A DNA stretch of 64,000 bases from Streptomyces sp. AC555_RSS877 (GTDB taxonomy: Bacteria; Actinomycetota; Actinomycetes; Streptomycetales; Streptomycetaceae): contig NZ_JAGMUK010000054.1 of the NCBI RefSeq assembly GCF_019049245.1, forward strand, positions 1-64,000. The letters run 5' to 3'. Below, in pieces: positions 1 through 10,031 of this stretch. Both the position numbers and the translations under genes were made by a program. Below the pieces are notes generated by a model. It was not told the origin of the DNA and did not search any database. It saw only the letters and a program-made list of their open reading frames with translations. Each line of letters opens with the position of its first letter. Within the stretch, counting starts at the first letter, position 1.

Positions 1-671
1 GCGTGACCATCCGGGACGGCTTCGGGCAGACCGAGACCGCCGTCCAGGTCTCCAACAGCCCCGGCCAGCCCCTCAAGACCGGCTCCATGGGCCGCCCCGG
101 CCCCGGCTACCGCGTCGAACTCCTCGACTCCGTGTCGGGGGCGCCGGGCGCGGCCGAGGGCGAGATCGCGCTCGATCTGTCGACCCGCCCGGTCGGCCTG
201 ATGACCGGCTACCACGGCGACCCCGACCGTACGGCGGAGGCGATGGCCGGCGGCTACTACCGGACCGGGGACATCGGCGCGCGCGACGCCGACGGCTACA
301 TCACCTACGTCGGGCGGGCCGACGACGTCTTCAAGGCCTCCGACTACAAGATCAGCCCCTTCGAGCTGGAGAGCGCGCTGCTGGAGCACGAGGCGGTCGC
401 GGAGGCGGCCGTCGTGCCCGCGCCGGACGAGCTGCGGCTCGCCGTTCCGAAGGCCTACGTGGTGCTGGCGGAGGGCTGGGAGCCCGGCCCCGACACCGCG
501 AAGGTCCTCTTCGAGCACGCCCGGCAGGCGCTCGCGCCCTACAAGCGCATTCGCCGCCTGGAGTTCGCGCCCCTGCCCAAGACCGTCTCCGGCAAGATCC
601 GCCGTATCGAGCTGCGCGAGGCCACGGCGGCCGGCTCGGACGCCGAGTACCGCGAGGAGGACTTCCGGTGA
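1..671 (+). CDS. AMP-forming acyl-CoA synthetase, C-terminal part (5' end outside the window)
   Basis: The reading frame is open from the window edge, and the visible 222 residues are the C-terminal part of an adenylate-forming acyl-CoA ligase, which activates a carboxylic acid with ATP and loads it on CoA. Visible motifs, in order, are DGFGQTE (the A5 core motif), YYRTGDIGARDADGYITYVGRADD (A7/A8 hinge) and KTVSGKIRR with the catalytic A10 lysine. The VFKASDYKISPFELES stretch is typical of medium-chain or acetyl-CoA synthetases. The GTG at position 3 is probably internal, since a full enzyme has 500 or more residues. Its stop overlaps the next start by four bases (GTGA), so the two ligases form one transcription unit. 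Exact substrate unknown. Confidence 0.9.
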   Translation, partial: VTIRDGFGQTETAVQVSNSPGQPLKTGSMGRPGPGYRVELLDSVSGAPGAAEGEIALDLSTRPVGLMTGYHGDPDRTAEAMAGGYYRTGDIGARDADGYITYVGRADDVFKASDYKISPFELESALLEHEAVAEAAVVPAPDELRLAVPKAYVVLAEGWEPGPDTAKVLFEHARQALAPYKRIRRLEFAPLPKTVSGKIRRIELREATAAGSDAEYREEDFR

Positions 672-2260
672 GCAAGCCGTCGTACACCCACGGAACGAGC
701 GGGACGGCCCTGCTCGGCGACACGATCGGGGCCAACCTGGACCGGGCGGTGGCCACCTGGCCGGACCGCGAGGCGCTGGTCGACGTGCCCTCCGGGCGGC
801 GCTGGACCTACGCTCGATTCGGCGCGGACGTCGAGGAGTTGGCCTACGCACTGCTCGCCGCCGGCGTGGCCAAGGGCGACCGGGTGGGCATCTGGGCCGT
901 CAACTGCCCCGAGTGGGTGCTCGTCCAGTACGCCACCGCCCGCATCGGCGCGATCATGGTGAACATCAACCCGGCCTACCGCACGCACGAGGTCGAGTAC
1001 GTCCTCCAGCAGGCCGGGATCTCCCTGCTCTTCGCCTCCCTCGGGCACAAGAGCAGCGACTACCGGGCGATGGTCGAGCAAGTGCGGGGCAGCTGCCGGG
1101 AGCTGCGTGACGTCGTGTACATCGGCGACCCGAGCTGGGACGCGCTGACCGGACGCGGAGTCCCTGTTCCCCACGAGGACCTGTCCTGCGACGATCCGAT
1201 CAACATCCAGTACACCTCGGGTACGACGGGCTTCCCCAAAGGGGCCACGCTCTCCCACCACAACATCCTCAACAACGGCTATTTTGTGGGCGAGTTGCTC
1301 GACTACACCGAGCAGGACCGGATCTGCATCCCGGTGCCCTTCTACCACTGCTTCGGCATGGTGATGGGCAATCTGGCCGCGACCTCACACGGCGCCTGCA
1401 TGGTCATCCCGGCCCCGTCCTTCGACCCGGCGGCGACCCTGCGCGCGGTCCAGCAGGAGCGCTGCACCTCCCTGTACGGCGTCCCGACCATGTTCATCGC
1501 GGAGCTGAACCTCCCCGACTTCGCGACGTACGACCTGACCTCCCTGCGCACCGGCATCATGGCCGGCTCGCCCTGCCCGGTGGAGGTCATGAAACGGGTC
1601 GTCGCCGAGATGCACATGGCGGAGGTGTCCATCTGCTACGGCATGACGGAGACCTCCCCGGTGTCCCTCCAGACGCGGACGGACGACGACCTGGAACACC
1701 GCACGGCCACGGTCGGGCGCGTCCTGCCGCACATCGAGGTCAAGGTCGTCGACCCGGCGGACGGCGTCACCCGGCCCCGGGGAGAGGCAGGCGAGTTGTG
1801 CACCCGCGGGTACAGCGTGATGCTCGGCTACTGGAACGAGGCCGCGAAGACCGCCGAGGCCGTCGATCCCGCCCGCTGGATGCACACCGGCGACCTGGCC
1901 GTGATGCGCGAGGACGGCTACGTCGAGATCGTCGGCCGCATCAAGGACATGATCATCCGGGGCGGCGAGAACATCTACCCCCGCGAGATCGAGGAGTTCC
2001 TCCACGCCCATCCGAAGATCGCGGACGTCCAGGTCGTCGGCGTACCCCACGAGCGCTACGGCGAGGAGGTCCTGGCCTGTGTCATCGCGCGGGACCCGGC
2101 CGACCCGGTGACGCTGGAGGAGCTGCGTGACTTCTGCGACGGGCGGTTGGCGCACTACAAGATCCCCAGCCGGCTCCAGGTCATGGACTCCTTCCCGATG
2201 ACGGTCTCCGGGAAGGTGCGCAAGATCGAACTGCGGGAAAAACACGCGGCGGGCAACTGA
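668..2260 (+). CDS. AMP-binding fatty-acid/acyl-CoA ligase
   Basis: This complete 530-residue adenylate-forming ligase should convert a fatty or aryl acid to its acyl-CoA through an acyl-AMP. The P-loop-like motif YTSGTTGFPKGATLSHHN is near residue 181, YGMTETSP near 323, the TGDL and GRIKDMIIRGGENIYPREIEE hinge at about 405-440 and the A10 motif TVSGKVRK near 513. The order and the RGGENIYP form are those of the long/medium-chain FadD-like branch. The GTG start overlaps the upstream ligase stop by four bases, giving translational coupling. Two neighbouring ligases of different subtype suggest one acts on short/medium acids and the other on longer ones, but the sequence does not decide the substrate. 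Confidence 0.93.
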   Translation: MSKPSYTHGTSGTALLGDTIGANLDRAVATWPDREALVDVPSGRRWTYARFGADVEELAYALLAAGVAKGDRVGIWAVNCPEWVLVQYATARIGAIMVNINPAYRTHEVEYVLQQAGISLLFASLGHKSSDYRAMVEQVRGSCRELRDVVYIGDPSWDALTGRGVPVPHEDLSCDDPINIQYTSGTTGFPKGATLSHHNILNNGYFVGELLDYTEQDRICIPVPFYHCFGMVMGNLAATSHGACMVIPAPSFDPAATLRAVQQERCTSLYGVPTMFIAELNLPDFATYDLTSLRTGIMAGSPCPVEVMKRVVAEMHMAEVSICYGMTETSPVSLQTRTDDDLEHRTATVGRVLPHIEVKVVDPADGVTRPRGEAGELCTRGYSVMLGYWNEAAKTAEAVDPARWMHTGDLAVMREDGYVEIVGRIKDMIIRGGENIYPREIEEFLHAHPKIADVQVVGVPHERYGEEVLACVIARDPADPVTLEELRDFCDGRLAHYKIPSRLQVMDSFPMTVSGKVRKIELREKHAAGN

Positions 2261-2281
2261 CGGGTCCGTCAGACTGTCGCG

Positions 2282-3409
2282 ATGATCGGCAGACGCAACA
2301 CCTTCCGCACGGCGGACGGCATACGAGTACCCGGGACCTGGCGGCACGTCTTCATCCGCAACGGCGACTACTACCTGACAGACCTGTTCATCTACGCGGA
2401 CGGGCTGATCGACTGCTGGGGTCTGGTCACGCTGGCGGAGTTCGAGGAGAAGCTGCGCTGCGGATGGGTCGCCACCGACCTCCCGGAGGGCGCCAGGGCG
2501 TCCGGACACGAGCTCGCCGCATGGAAGTTCAGCGAGCCGTGCAGCTGGTACACCCCCGAGCTGCTGCTCGCCGAGGTGCGCGACACCGTGGACCAGCTGA
2601 ACGGGCGCCCGGACTCGAGGGACCGGTGCCTGGACGCCGTCGACGCGTTCCTCGCCGACCGCACCGAGGAGAACAGGGCCGTGGCGCGCGCCGCCTACCT
2701 CGCCATCCCCGAGACGCAGCGGCACTACGCGCTCGGCGACATGGACCGCAAGGACTGGCCGCTCCAGGTCCTGGTGGCCGGACCGGGCGGGCGCGTGGAG
2801 TCCCGGCCGTACGGCGGCGAGGACCCGGTCACGCAGGAGGAGTACGACGAGGCCGTCGACTACTTCGAGGACCGGGCGGAGTGGATCGCGAAGCGGTCCT
2901 CACGGGTGCCGGTGGACGGGCCGGTGACTCCGGTCGCGCACGCGATCAAGCTCTCCGAGAGATACCCGCTGAAGTCGTCCGACGACCCGGACACGCGGGC
3001 CCTGCGCAACAACTACCCGGCCCCCGTGGATGTCGACGGGGTCACCTACCCCTCCGTCGCGCACGCCTACTGGGCGTTGTCGACCTCCGACGCCGACACC
3101 CGGGCCGCGATCGCCGTGGCGGACCGGGTTCACGCCGCCCGGAATCTGGCCGCCGAGGCCCCCCGGCGCGAGGGCTGGGAACAGGCCCGTACGGCCGTCA
3201 TGACCCGACTGATGCGGGCCAAGTTCGCCCAGCACCCGCACCTGGCCCGGGTCCTCCTGGGCACGGACGACGCGACGATCCTCTACGACGACGGCGACTC
3301 CGGCTACTGGGGCGACAACGGCGGCCGCGGCCGCAACTGGAGCGGCCGCCTCCTGGAACTCGTCCGCTCCGAACTGCACGCCGAGCGAGCCGGGATCGGC
3401 ATGGCCTAG
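2282..3409 (+). CDS. NADAR-family protein (YbiA-like N-glycosidase fold)
   Basis: This 375-residue protein starts at the ATG 21 bases after the ligase stop. Residues about 1-110 are a small unnamed domain rich in aromatic residues (GTWRHVFIRNGDYYLTDLFIY, then a WG..T..EF segment). Residues about 235-365 match the NADAR fold: LRNNYPAPVDVDGVTYPSVAHAYWA, then RLMRAKFAQHP, then the signature DSGYWGDNGGRGRNWSGRLL near the end. NADAR proteins of the YbiA type cleave N-glycosidic bonds in riboflavin intermediates or remove ADP-ribose from guanine in DNA. Which activity applies here cannot be told. It overlaps the convergent GNAT gene by four bases (CTAG shared by both stops). Confidence 0.8.
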   Translation: MIGRRNTFRTADGIRVPGTWRHVFIRNGDYYLTDLFIYADGLIDCWGLVTLAEFEEKLRCGWVATDLPEGARASGHELAAWKFSEPCSWYTPELLLAEVRDTVDQLNGRPDSRDRCLDAVDAFLADRTEENRAVARAAYLAIPETQRHYALGDMDRKDWPLQVLVAGPGGRVESRPYGGEDPVTQEEYDEAVDYFEDRAEWIAKRSSRVPVDGPVTPVAHAIKLSERYPLKSSDDPDTRALRNNYPAPVDVDGVTYPSVAHAYWALSTSDADTRAAIAVADRVHAARNLAAEAPRREGWEQARTAVMTRLMRAKFAQHPHLARVLLGTDDATILYDDGDSGYWGDNGGRGRNWSGRLLELVRSELHAERAGIGMA

Positions 3410-3918
3410 CAGCCGTCCGACAGCCGCATGCACACGCGTGGCCAGCGGTCGAGGCCCAGCTCCCTCTCATGGGCGCGGACCGCGCGCAGGCCGGGAGTGA
3501 GTTCGGCCTCGTCCAGCACGCGGAAGCCGAGGCGGGAGTAGTACGGCGCGTTCCACGGCACCTCGGCGAAGGTGGTGAGCGTGAGCCCGGCCAGGCCTTC
3601 CTCGCGGGCCCGGTCGGCCGCGTACGCGAGGAGGGCCCGGCCCACGCCCCGGCGGGCGGCGTCGGGGTGGACGGAGACCTGCTCGACGTGGAGCGCGCCG
3701 TCCACCGGTTCGCAGAGGAGATAGGCGACCGGGCGGTCAACCTCGTCGACGGCGACCCAGGCGCGACCCGCCCGGCGGTACCGCTCCAGGACGTCCGGAG
3801 CGGGCGGCTCGTCCTCGGCGACCGCCGCCATGCCGAGGCCCCTGAAGGGGGCGCCGGCGGCGCGTTCGATGTCCTGGAGGAGGGGGAGTTCGGCGGCGGT
3901 GGCGGGGCGGATGCGCAT
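3406..3918 (-). CDS. GNAT-family N-acetyltransferase
   Basis: This 170-residue protein is a single GNAT domain that moves an acetyl group from acetyl-CoA to an amine. The N-terminus MRIRPATAAELPLLQDIERAAG is the usual beta1-alpha1 start. The acetyl-CoA binding motif A is VSVHPDAARRGVGRALLAYA at residues 81-100 (R/Q-x-x-G-x-G/A form), and motif B is APYYSRLGFRVLDEAEL near 124-140. The ATG at 3918 gives the standard family length; the longer upstream reading frame is antisense to the next gene. It is convergent with the NADAR gene. The substrate is unknown, and this sequence type is often annotated only as a GNAT enzyme. Confidence 0.85.
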   Translation of the reverse strand: MRIRPATAAELPLLQDIERAAGAPFRGLGMAAVAEDEPPAPDVLERYRRAGRAWVAVDEVDRPVAYLLCEPVDGALHVEQVSVHPDAARRGVGRALLAYAADRAREEGLAGLTLTTFAEVPWNAPYYSRLGFRVLDEAELTPGLRAVRAHERELGLDRWPRVCMRLSDGC

Positions 3919-3968
3919 CCGCCGAGTGTCGGGCGGCGGGCGTGTCCGGCGCGACTGGTCAAGCAGGG

Positions 3969-4658
3969 CTACGCTCCCGCCGCGTCCAGCTCGTCGGCGT
4001 GGCTGTTCACAGCCTGCGGGGTGCCGGTGAGGTCGAGGACGAACAGCGGGACGGCCAGTGCCTCGGCGCGGGTGCGGGCGTCGGGGGAGAACCCGGCGAG
4101 GGAGAAGTACACGCATGCCGTGGACTCCGTCATGGCCGTCAGCCACAGGCACTCCACGTCCCGCAGGGAAGCGGGGCGCACGGTCGGGTCGACCTGGGCC
4201 AGCAGCCCGCGCGCGGCCAGGCCGACGCCGGCCGGGGGCCGCTGGTCGGCGCGGCGGATGTCCCGGTAACCGAGCCAGCGCAGATACAGGGCCGCGGCCG
4301 TGACCGCGTCGCGGGCGGTACGGATCGTGACGGGCTGGAAGGCGCGGCGCCCGGCCGGGGCCGCGGCTCGGGGACTCGCCGCGGCGGACGCCGCGGCCAC
4401 GGGGACGCGCAGCATCGTCCCGCAGGAGCAGCCCAGCTCCGGATACGGCCACTGGTTCCGGCGCCCGCAGGCGTCGCACCGCACGACGACCCAGTCCTCG
4501 TCCCAGGCACGGTGGGCGACCGCGGTGGCCGTCCCGTGCTCGTCGAGCGCGGGGGCGACGGGCGCCCCGCACACGCACGGATACGAGGGCGCCTCGTAGA
4601 AGTGCTCACGTCTGCAGGCCGGGCAGCGCACCGGCACGCTCTCGGACATGGCACTCAT
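3969..4658 (-). CDS. Zinc-ribbon protein with degenerate Mrr-like endonuclease fold
   Basis: This 229-residue protein has four cysteine pairs in its first 80 residues (C12/C15, C28/C30, C61/C64, C77/C79), as in two tandem zinc ribbons. The C-terminal 110 residues have the spacing of the Mrr-like PD-(D/E)xK restriction fold: LYLRWLGYRDIRRAD, a glycine-rich turn, LLAQVDPTVRPASLRDVECLW, then CVYFSLAGFSPDARTRAEALAVPLF. In active Mrr proteins the turn carries aspartate and the strand reads QVK; here the turn has no acid (PPAGVGLAARG) and QVK is QVD, so nuclease activity is unlikely. It could be a DNA- or ligand-sensing remnant. The ATG at 4658 has a GGAGGA site very close by; the ATG at 4649 is the alternative. 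Confidence 0.65.
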   Translation of the reverse strand: MSAMSESVPVRCPACRREHFYEAPSYPCVCGAPVAPALDEHGTATAVAHRAWDEDWVVVRCDACGRRNQWPYPELGCSCGTMLRVPVAAASAAASPRAAAPAGRRAFQPVTIRTARDAVTAAALYLRWLGYRDIRRADQRPPAGVGLAARGLLAQVDPTVRPASLRDVECLWLTAMTESTACVYFSLAGFSPDARTRAEALAVPLFVLDLTGTPQAVNSHADELDAAGA

Positions 4659-4741
4659 GCTCCTCCAGACCGCCCCCGCTTGTCCGTCTCTTGACGGCCT
4701 TCGTCGACCCACCTACATTACTTCCAGATAGTAGAAGTAAA

Positions 4742-4758
4742 TTTCCGCATTGCGGAAA
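4742..4758. promoter_or_regulatory. Perfect 17-bp palindrome, candidate AllR operator of gcl
   Basis: TTTCCGCATTGCGGAAA is a perfect palindrome with a single central base, about 95 bases before the gcl start. A weaker copy (10 of 15) lies at 4761-4775, and an imperfect CTTC/GAAG palindrome at 4721-4737. The same motif recurs before hyi, aceB and between allR and allB, so it is the best candidate for the operator of the IclR-family regulator encoded at 33670-34470. Confidence 0.75.
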
Positions 4759-4850
4759 CATATCGAAATACGGAAAGCGAAGTCAACGGGAAGTGCTCAC
4801 CGCGGGGCGCGACGGGAGTGCGTATCCGACAGCCGAAGCAGGAGTACTCG

Positions 4851-6635
<1,785 letters not shown>

Positions 6636-6670
6636 CGACCGGGCGGCAGCACTGCCGTCAGTCACTCAGG

Positions 6671-6699
6671 GGGCGGCCCAGCCGGGGGATGGGCCGCCC
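6671..6699 (+). terminator. Hairpin terminator after gcl
   Basis: A perfect 9-bp stem, GGGCGGCCC at 6671-6679 and GGGCCGCCC at 6691-6699 with an 11-base loop, begins 36 bases after the gcl stop. There is no T-run, which is usual in Streptomyces. It may also serve the convergent gene. Confidence 0.75.
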
Positions 6700-6742
6700 G
6701 TTCGCGTGCGCGGCGAGCGGCGTGGGGCGCGGTGCTCGGCCC

Positions 6743-7336
6743 TCAGCCCGGGCCGCCGTCCCCGCCCCCACAGCCCCAACCGGCGCCGCCGGGATTGCGG
6801 GCGGAGTGCCGAAGCGGCCGAGTGTCCGCCACCTCGACCCGAGCGGTCAGCCCGGCCCGCATGGCGAAGCGTGGAGCGAGAGCGGCGAGGGCCGGGTCGC
6901 CGTGCAGGGCGACCCGGAACAGGGCATCGGCCGTCGGCAGACCCTTCCGGCGGGCGGGGAGCGGGTGCTGGGCACGCAGGGCGGCGAGAGCGTGCCGGGC
7001 GGCGCGGGTCCGGCGCGGCGGAAGGGCGCGCAACAGGCCGGCGGCGACCAGTCCGGCCCGCACCGCGCTCACCTCCTGACGTACGGCCGGACGCCCCGAC
7101 AACTCCCGGATTCCCGCGGGTTGTTGCAGGGCGGCGTACACGGCCTGGTCAAGGGCGGACAGGGCATGCCCCGCGCCCGAAAGCTCCCCCGAGACCCGTA
7201 CCGTCCCCGGTCGGCCGGCGTCGGCGGCGCCCCGCAGATACAGGGCGAGCACGGCGACCGTGACGGCGGCGCGGGGACCGCCCCGCAGCAGTGCGACCTC
7301 GTGCGGCTCCAGCCTGACCGTCGTACCGCTGTCCAT
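6743..7336 (-). CDS. TIGR04222-like domain protein, short soluble form
   Basis: This 197-residue protein starts at the ATG behind GAGGGGGG. The first part, LEPHEVALLRGGPRAAVTVAVLALYLRGA, and the repeated Leu/Ala helical pattern (SALDQAVYAALQQPAG, VRAGLVAAGLLRALPPRR) resemble the TIGR04222 family of actinobacteria. It ends in a Gly/Cys-rich tail (GWGCGGGDGGPG), as many members do. Unlike many members I see no convincing transmembrane segment. Function unknown. It is convergent with gcl and lies downstream of the small acidic gene on the same strand. Confidence 0.65.
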   Translation of the reverse strand: MDSGTTVRLEPHEVALLRGGPRAAVTVAVLALYLRGAADAGRPGTVRVSGELSGAGHALSALDQAVYAALQQPAGIRELSGRPAVRQEVSAVRAGLVAAGLLRALPPRRTRAARHALAALRAQHPLPARRKGLPTADALFRVALHGDPALAALAPRFAMRAGLTARVEVADTRPLRHSARNPGGAGWGCGGGDGGPG

Positions 7337-7399
7337 GACACCCCCCTCGCACGGAGCCCGCCGCCCCCGTGCCGGCGGGCCCCGCCTCATGAGAATGTG

Positions 7400-7436
7400 C
7401 CCGGCCCCGGGGGCGGGTGAAGCCTCCGGGGCCGGG
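7400..7436 (-). terminator. 11-bp hairpin between two minus-strand genes
   Basis: CCCGGCCCCGG (7400-7410) pairs perfectly with CCGGGGCCGGG (7426-7436) around a 15-base loop. It lies 77 bases beyond the stop of the small acidic gene at 7513, so it probably ends that transcript before the next gene. Confidence 0.6.
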
Positions 7437-7512
7437 TTCAGAGGGGCATTCGAGGGTTCCGTAGCCCGCCTACGACCGGTGGCGTACGTGGGCGGTACAG
7501 GGCTGCGCGGGC

Positions 7513-7758
7513 TCACTGCTCGTGGTGCTCGGAGAGTCCCGGCCAGTCGTCGGGGCCGCCGCCCTGCCACTCGATGATGTCGCTCTCCTCGACCTCGACC
7601 TGGTCGAGGTCAGCGAGGCGCAGGAACTCGACCACGTCGTCCAGGTGCGAGGCGACGCCGAGGTTCTCGTCGTCCCAGGTCACACGCCGGGAGCCGTCCA
7701 GGGCGGGGGCGTGGACCACGATGTGCGGATGCTGCGTGGGGTGTGCCGGAGGTGCCAT
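7513..7758 (-). CDS. Small acidic conserved hypothetical protein
   Basis: This 81-residue protein starts with MAPPAHPTQHPHIVVHAP and is strongly acidic in its second half (DDENLGVASHLDDVVEFLRLADLDQVEVEESDIIEW). An AGGAGCCTGAAGGC stretch precedes the ATG at 7758, and the longer upstream frame is discarded because it lacks a ribosome site. Third-position GC and length suit a real gene. I recognise no domain. A predicted beta-strand then a helix ending in acidic residues is all that can be said. Confidence 0.6.
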   Translation of the reverse strand: MAPPAHPTQHPHIVVHAPALDGSRRVTWDDENLGVASHLDDVVEFLRLADLDQVEVEESDIIEWQGGGPDDWPGLSEHHEQ

Positions 7759-7823
7759 GCCTTCAGGCTCCTGCGGGCGGGACGGATCCGCACCCCGGAG
7801 TGCCCCCGCACGTCCCGGAAACG

Positions 7824-7869
7824 CCGGTGAGCGCCGAAAGCGGGACCGTCCGCATCCGGCGCTCACCGG
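7824..7869. other. Strong 13-bp hairpin in an empty intergenic stretch
   Basis: CCGGTGAGCGCCG (7824-7836) is the exact reverse complement of CGGCGCTCACCGG (7857-7869), with a 20-base loop that can itself pair (GCGG/CCGC). It lies in the 407-base gene-free stretch 7759-8165, 66 bases upstream of the small acidic gene. It could be a second terminator for the minus-strand glxR transcript or a structured leader. Apart from this and the hairpin at 8079-8136 I see nothing else in the stretch. Confidence 0.55.
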
Positions 7870-8078
7870 GGATCCTGGGACCGCGGCGGTTGCGACGGAG
7901 CCCGGGACGCCCTTCCCTCAGGTCGAGAAGAGGGTCCCCGGTCCTTCACCACCGCACTGGCTCGCACGCCGCCGCGATCCCGGCCCTGCCCGCGCCCGTA
8001 TGACCGGTCGACCACCCCTCATCCGGGTCGCCGATGGCCGGGCGCGGGCAGGGAGTTGTGGGCACGCTGGAGTGGATT

Positions 8079-8136
8079 CCGGGCGGCGCCGACGCCTGGG
8101 CGCGACAGGACAGTTGTCAGCGCCGACGCCGCCCGG
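8079..8136 (-). terminator. Long-loop hairpin after glxR
   Basis: CCGGGCGGCG (8079-8088) pairs with CGCCGCCCGG (8127-8136). It lies 30 bases beyond the glxR stop and is probably its terminator. The 38-base loop carries two direct copies of GCGCCGACGCC (8086-8096 and 8120-8130), so alternative foldings are possible. Confidence 0.5.
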
Positions 8137-8165
8137 AGCTTGGGGGAGGGTGTCAAGGAGGGGCG

Positions 8166-9083
8166 TCAGACCTGGGCGCCGGACAGGCGCTCCACCGACC
8201 GCAGCAGCGCCGAGTGGTCGAGGCCGCCGTCGCCCTGCGTACGCAGACTGGCGACCAGCTGGGCGACCACGGCACCGACGGGCAGTGCCGCGCCGACGTT
8301 GCGGGCGGCGTCCGTGACGATGCCCATGTCCTTGTGGTGCAGGTCGATACGGAAGCCCGGCCTGAAGTCGCGGTTCAGGAAGTTGTCCTTCTTGCGCGTC
8401 AGCACGGTGGAGCCGGCCAGTCCGCCGTTGAGGACGGCGAGGGCGGCCTTCAGGTCCACGCCCGACTTCTCCAGGAAGACCACGGCCTCGGCGCACGCCT
8501 GGATGTTCACGGCGACGATCAGCTGGTTCGCTGCCTTCACGGTCTGGCCCGAGCCGTGCGGGCCGCACAGCACGATCGTCCTGCCGAGCACGTCGAAGAC
8601 CGGCTCCGCCTCGTCGAAGTCGGCCTGCTCGCCGCCGACCATGATCGACAGCACGGCCTCGACGGCACCCGCCTCGCCGCCGGACACGGGTGCGTCCAGG
8701 ACCCGGATGCCCTTCTTCCCGGCGGCCTTCGCGAGATCCACGGAGGTCTGCGGGGTGATCGAGGACATGTCGATCAGCAGCGCCCCGGACCGCGCGTTCT
8801 CCAGGATGCCGTCCGGGCCGTACGCGATGGCCTCGACCTGCGGGGAGGCGGGCACCATCGTGATCACGACGTCGGCGTCCCTGACGGCCTCGGCGATCGA
8901 GCCGGCCGGGGTGCCGCCGGCGGCGGCCAGCCGGTCGAGCTTGTCCTGCTCCAGCGTGAAGCCGGTGACGTCGTAACCCGCCTTGATCAGGTTCTCGGAC
9001 ATGGGGGAGCCCATGATCCCGAGGCCGATCCAGGCAATCGCCGGGCGGGTCGGGTGGGAGGGATCTGCGAGGTTCGTGGTCAT
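8166..9083 (-). CDS. glxR: 2-hydroxy-3-oxopropionate (tartronate semialdehyde) reductase
   Basis: This 305-residue member of the beta-hydroxyacid dehydrogenase family reduces tartronate semialdehyde made by Gcl to D-glycerate with NAD(P)H. The Rossmann motif IGLGIMGSPMSENLIKAGY is near residue 18. The substrate-binding stretch is VLDAPVSGGEAGA, and the catalytic lysine lies in GSGQTVKAANQLIV. The length is right for the family. The start at 9083 follows GAGAGG. It lies 43 bases downstream of hyi on the same strand, so hyi-glxR form an operon whose promoter region carries AllR-like boxes. No glycerate kinase is seen in this window. Confidence 0.93.
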   Translation of the reverse strand: MTTNLADPSHPTRPAIAWIGLGIMGSPMSENLIKAGYDVTGFTLEQDKLDRLAAAGGTPAGSIAEAVRDADVVITMVPASPQVEAIAYGPDGILENARSGALLIDMSSITPQTSVDLAKAAGKKGIRVLDAPVSGGEAGAVEAVLSIMVGGEQADFDEAEPVFDVLGRTIVLCGPHGSGQTVKAANQLIVAVNIQACAEAVVFLEKSGVDLKAALAVLNGGLAGSTVLTRKKDNFLNRDFRPGFRIDLHHKDMGIVTDAARNVGAALPVGAVVAQLVASLRTQGDGGLDHSALLRSVERLSGAQV

Positions 9084-9126
9084 GAGAATGCCTCTCTCAC
9101 TGCTTTCCGCGTCTGTGAACTGCCGC

Positions 9127-9966
9127 TCAGCGGGCGGCTCGGGCCCCGGCCGGCAGCCAGTCGAACGCCTCCGCGCTCGGACGGTCGCCCGGCTTGTACT
9201 CCAGGCCGACCCAGCCCTCGTAGCCGGCCTTGCCGAGCTGGTCGAGGAGGTCTTCGAGGGGGAGCGAGCCCGTACCCGGTGCACCGCGACCGGGGTTGTC
9301 GGCGATCTGCACATGGCCGGTTACCGCGGCGTACCGCTCGATCACCGACGGCAGGTCCTCGCCGTTCCTCGACAGGTGGTACAGGTCCATCAGGAAGCGT
9401 GCGTTGCCGAGCCCGGACGCCTGGTCGACCTTTTCGACGATCCCCACGGCGGCGGGTGCGCTCACCAGCGGGTACAGCGGCGACTCGGGCTTGTTCAGGG
9501 CCTCGATCAGCAGGATCGCGCCGATGCGGTCGGCCGCCCGGGCCGCGAGCACCAGGTTCTCCAGGGCGAGCGCGTCCTGCTCGGCCGGGTCCACGCCCAC
9601 GACACGGTTGCCGTACAGCGCGTTGAGGGCCTTGCAGCCCAGCGACTCGGCGAAACCGGCCGCCACGTCGATGTTGGCGCGGAACCGTTCCGACTCCTCG
9701 CCCGGGACCGACGCGGCACCCCGGTCGGGGCCGGGCAGCTGTCCGGCGTAGAAGTTCAGCCCGGTGAGCTGGACGCCCGCGTCCTCGATCGCCTTCCTGA
9801 GGGCGTCGAGTTCGGACCGCTCGGGGGTGGGGGAGTCGATCCAGGGCCACCACAGCTCGACCGCGGTGAAGCCGGCCGCGGCGGCGGCCGCGGGGCGTTC
9901 CAGGAGCGGGAGTTCCGTGAAGAGGATCGACAGGTTGACGTTGAAGCGCTGGTCTGCGAAGCCCAT
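9127..9966 (-). CDS. hyi: Hydroxypyruvate isomerase-like sugar-phosphate isomerase/epimerase
   Basis: This 279-residue TIM-barrel protein of the xylose-isomerase-like family interconverts hydroxypyruvate and tartronate semialdehyde. Family features are FNVNLSILFTELPLLERPAAAAAAGFTAVELWWPW at the start, LTGLNFYAGQLPGPDRG, the metal-site glutamate in ILLIEALNKPESPLYPL, the MDLYHLSRNGEDLP stretch, HVQIADNPGRGAPGTG and the last-strand GWVGLEYKP. It begins 30 bases from an AllR-like palindrome and leads the hyi-glxR operon. The assignment rests on sequence and on the neighbouring glxR; related barrels could be other isomerases. Confidence 0.9.
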   Translation of the reverse strand: MGFADQRFNVNLSILFTELPLLERPAAAAAAGFTAVELWWPWIDSPTPERSELDALRKAIEDAGVQLTGLNFYAGQLPGPDRGAASVPGEESERFRANIDVAAGFAESLGCKALNALYGNRVVGVDPAEQDALALENLVLAARAADRIGAILLIEALNKPESPLYPLVSAPAAVGIVEKVDQASGLGNARFLMDLYHLSRNGEDLPSVIERYAAVTGHVQIADNPGRGAPGTGSLPLEDLLDQLGKAGYEGWVGLEYKPGDRPSAEAFDWLPAGARAAR

Positions 9967-9995
9967 CGGGGTGGCGCCCCCTTGCTCATTCGTAA

Positions 9996-10031
9996 TTTCG
10001 TATTGCGGAAGTTTATTTCTGCTTAATGGAA
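9996..10031. promoter_or_regulatory. Two AllR-like boxes before hyi-glxR
   Basis: TTTCGTATTGCGGAA at 9996-10010 matches the gcl palindrome core TTCCGCATTGCGGAA at 13 of 15 positions. A second copy, TTCTGCTTAATGGAA at 10017-10031, matches 10 of 15. They sit 30-65 bases upstream of the hyi start, where a repressor would cover the promoter, in a locally AT-rich stretch. Confidence 0.7.
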
